Origin: Coriobacteriales bacterium
GTDB taxonomy: Bacteria > Actinomycetota > Coriobacteriia > Coriobacteriales > UBA8131
NCBI GenBank assembly: GCA_031276475.1
Contig: JAISMZ010000272.1
Span: forward strand, 1 to 7,153
DNA length: 7,153 bases
Reading direction: 5' to 3'
The notes under the pieces are model-generated. The model saw nothing but the letters and a program-made list of their open reading frames with translations. It ran no database searches and was not told where the DNA came from. The position numbers and the translations under genes are program-made. Of the stretch, positions 6,283-7,153 are shown piece after piece. Position 1 is the stretch's first letter. The number at the start of each line of letters is the position of its first letter.

Positions 6283-6947
6283 CACAATACCTCCTGCCAG
6301 AGATCGTCCGGGAGTGGCTCGGTAGCGATGATCTGAAACAGCGGAGCCTCCGCGTTTATCTCGCGCAGCCGATCGACCGTTTGCTGTATCGTATCCTCAT
6401 CTGCCAGATCGATCTTATTCAGCAACAGCAGGTCGGCAAACTGCGGTTGGCCCGAGATCAGCGGTACGATCTTGTCTAAAATCAGAAAATGCTCGGCATC
6501 TATCAGCACTACGATCTTCAGCGATTCCAAATTGGTACTGTATTCGCGCACAACGTTGGCGGTCCGGTCTGGAAAGGCCAAGCCGGTGGCCTCGATGATC
6601 AGCCAATGGGGCTGCAGCTTCTCCTCAATCTCGACGATGCTGCTGGCCAACTCGCCGGTTAGCGTACAGCAGACGCAACCGGAGAACAATTCTCGCACCT
6701 CGATTCCCTGACTGCGCAAAGTGGCGCCGTCCACGCTTACCTTGCCAATCTCGTTTTCCAGAATAGCGACCCGGGGTCTGCCAGCGACGGCGGCCGCAGC
6801 CGCGTCCGTGCCAGCGACGCCTCCGGCCGCAGCATCGCGTGCGCCCCCGCCCGCATGACCTGCTCCGCCGCTGAGATAGGCGGCCAGCTGCAACAGCAGG
6901 CTGGTCTTGCCCGCTCCGAGAAAGCCGCTGAGGATGATAACCTTCAT
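6282..6947 (-). CDS. Short COG0523/CobW-HypB-UreG family GTPase, probable metallochaperone
   Basis: A 221-residue cytoplasmic P-loop GTPase. The Walker A motif is GFLGAGKT at residues 8-15. ENE lies at 64-66. The COG0523 metal-binding motif CVCC is at 91-94, in GCVCCTL. EATG at 119-122 and the guanine-specificity motif NKID at 177-180 complete the set. Family members hydrolyse GTP to deliver metals such as Co, Zn, Ni or Fe to target proteins. The protein stops just after the G domain, so the C-terminal CobW_C domain of the typical 300-400 residue members is missing. The neighbouring His-rich gene may supply the metal-binding part. Residues 26-58 are an Ala/Gly-rich insertion between the P-loop helix and the next strand, where relatives have a much shorter loop. 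The start ATG has GGAG 4 bases upstream. The target is unknown; the adjacent molybdenum enzyme or a corrinoid system are possibilities. Confidence 0.9.
   Translation of the reverse strand: MKVIILSGFLGAGKTSLLLQLAAYLSGGAGHAGGGARDAAAGGVAGTDAAAAAVAGRPRVAILENEIGKVSVDGATLRSQGIEVRELFSGCVCCTLTGELASSIVEIEEKLQPHWLIIEATGLAFPDRTANVVREYSTNLESLKIVVLIDAEHFLILDKIVPLISGQPQFADLLLLNKIDLADEDTIQQTVDRLREINAEAPLFQIIATEPLPDDLWQEVL
6289..6295 (-). promoter_or_regulatory. Strong ribosome binding site of the His-rich gene
   Basis: AGGAGGT on the minus strand (6295-6289) lies inside the last codons of the GTPase gene, 6 bases before the ATG at 6282. It decides between that ATG and the GTG one codon earlier, and it suggests the His-rich protein can be made in larger amounts than the GTPase, whose own site is weaker. 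Confidence 0.75.
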
Positions 6948-7000
6948 TTTTCTCCAATCGGGATACTGAGGAAGTGCCTGTCAGGCGCCACCCATCCGCC

Positions 7001-7009
7001 AGTATAGCA
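7001..7009 (-). promoter_or_regulatory. Candidate extended -10 promoter of the GTPase/His-rich pair
   Basis: The minus strand reads TGCTATACT at 7009-7001, an extended -10 element. No good -35 box lies 16-18 bp upstream. That place is taken by one copy of the TCGGCGTCA repeat and a near-palindrome. Transcription would start near 6994, giving a leader of roughly 47 bases to the ATG at 6947. Confidence 0.45.
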
Positions 7010-7016
7010 AAGAAAC

Positions 7017-7082
7017 CGCCAACTCGGCGTCACAAAAAGCAAAGATGCGCTAAACTGGGGGGACATCGATTAATCGGCGTCA
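7017..7082. promoter_or_regulatory. Possible operator elements between divergent genes
   Basis: TCGGCGTCA occurs twice on the plus strand, at 7024-7032 and 7074-7082, exactly 50 bp apart (about five helical turns). The near-palindrome CGCCAACTCGGCG (7017-7029) overlaps the first copy. The perfect palindrome CGATTAATCG (7067-7076) overlaps the second. The first copy sits where the -35 box of the leftward promoter should be. This pattern would suit a regulator controlling both divergent units, but it rests only on the motifs. Confidence 0.35.
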
Positions 7083-7127
7083 TATCAGGTGCTAAGCCTG
7101 TGCAACATCGACACCAGAAAGGCAGCC

Positions 7128-7153
7128 ATGAAAGTCTCCACAAAAGGACAGTA
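7128..7153 (+). CDS. Start of an Rrf2-family transcriptional regulator (partial, runs off the window)
   Basis: The last 26 bases open a frame reading MKVSTKGQ followed by TA-, most likely Tyr. This is the characteristic N-terminus of Rrf2/IscR/CymR-type winged-helix regulators, which commonly begin M-K-(L/V/I)-S-(T/K)-K-(G/A)-(R/Q/E)-Y. A plausible ribosome site, AGAAAGG, precedes the ATG by 5 bases. Rrf2 proteins often sense Fe-S clusters, redox state or cysteine supply. The gene is divergent from the GTPase/His-rich pair, so it might control that pair as well as itself. Only eight full codons are visible, so the call rests on the motif. Confidence 0.6.

Noticed and set aside
6120..6479. Plus-strand frames across the 18-bp repeat, giving Asp/Arg/Gly repeats or an Ile/Val/Met-rich chain that looks like a membrane segment
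   Set aside because: They are the antisense reading of the His/Asp repeat. The minus-strand frame has a strong ribosome site, coupling to the GTPase and a coherent protein.

Overview
The window is 7.15 kb of GC-rich bacterial DNA, very probably from a strict anaerobe. Almost everything is coded on the minus strand. The core is a molybdenum hydroxylase cassette of three adjacent genes in transcription order: a MOP-type aldehyde oxidoreductase (5666 to 2838), a large multi-cluster flavo-iron-sulfur protein (2808 to 409) and a small two-CxxC protein (416 to 216). From memory, the same three-gene order occurs in Desulfovibrio (DVU_1559, DVU_1558 and DVU_1557 in D. vulgaris) and in acetogenic and other anaerobic Bacillota. 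The species cannot be named from the sequence. A sulfate reducer, acetogen or other GC-rich anaerobe would all fit.

Layout from right to left. At the right edge, on the plus strand, are the first codons of an Rrf2-type regulator (7128 onward). A divergent intergenic region with repeated and palindromic motifs follows (6948-7127). Next comes a leftward pair, a short COG0523/CobW-like GTPase (6947-6282) coupled by a one-base stop/start overlap to a histidine-rich protein (6282-5803) whose N-terminus is coded by an 18-bp tandem repeat. A 136-bp gap with a consensus -10 box precedes the molybdenum cassette. The last 215 bp carry no convincing gene. They hold an 11-bp tandem repeat, a very G-rich plus strand (C-rich in the leftward transcript) and a possible promoter firing out of the window.

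How the genes may work together (inference). The oxidoreductase has two [2Fe-2S] clusters and a molybdopterin domain but no FAD domain, so it must pass electrons to a partner. The next gene encodes a protein with a GltD-like N-terminus, one dinucleotide-binding fold, ferredoxin-type clusters and two complete HdrB-type CCG motifs, and is the obvious candidate. The small two-CxxC protein may be a redox or zinc accessory. The GTPase and His-rich protein look like a metal-handling pair. Whether they serve the molybdenum enzyme or merely sit next to it is open.

The most interesting points are the Hdr-like architecture of the partner protein with no visible NAD(P) domain, substitutions in the substrate channel of the oxidoreductase at positions that line up number for number with the D. 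gigas enzyme, the GTPase/His-rich pair, and the Ala/Gly/Ser-rich low-complexity insertions in the GTPase and the partner protein.
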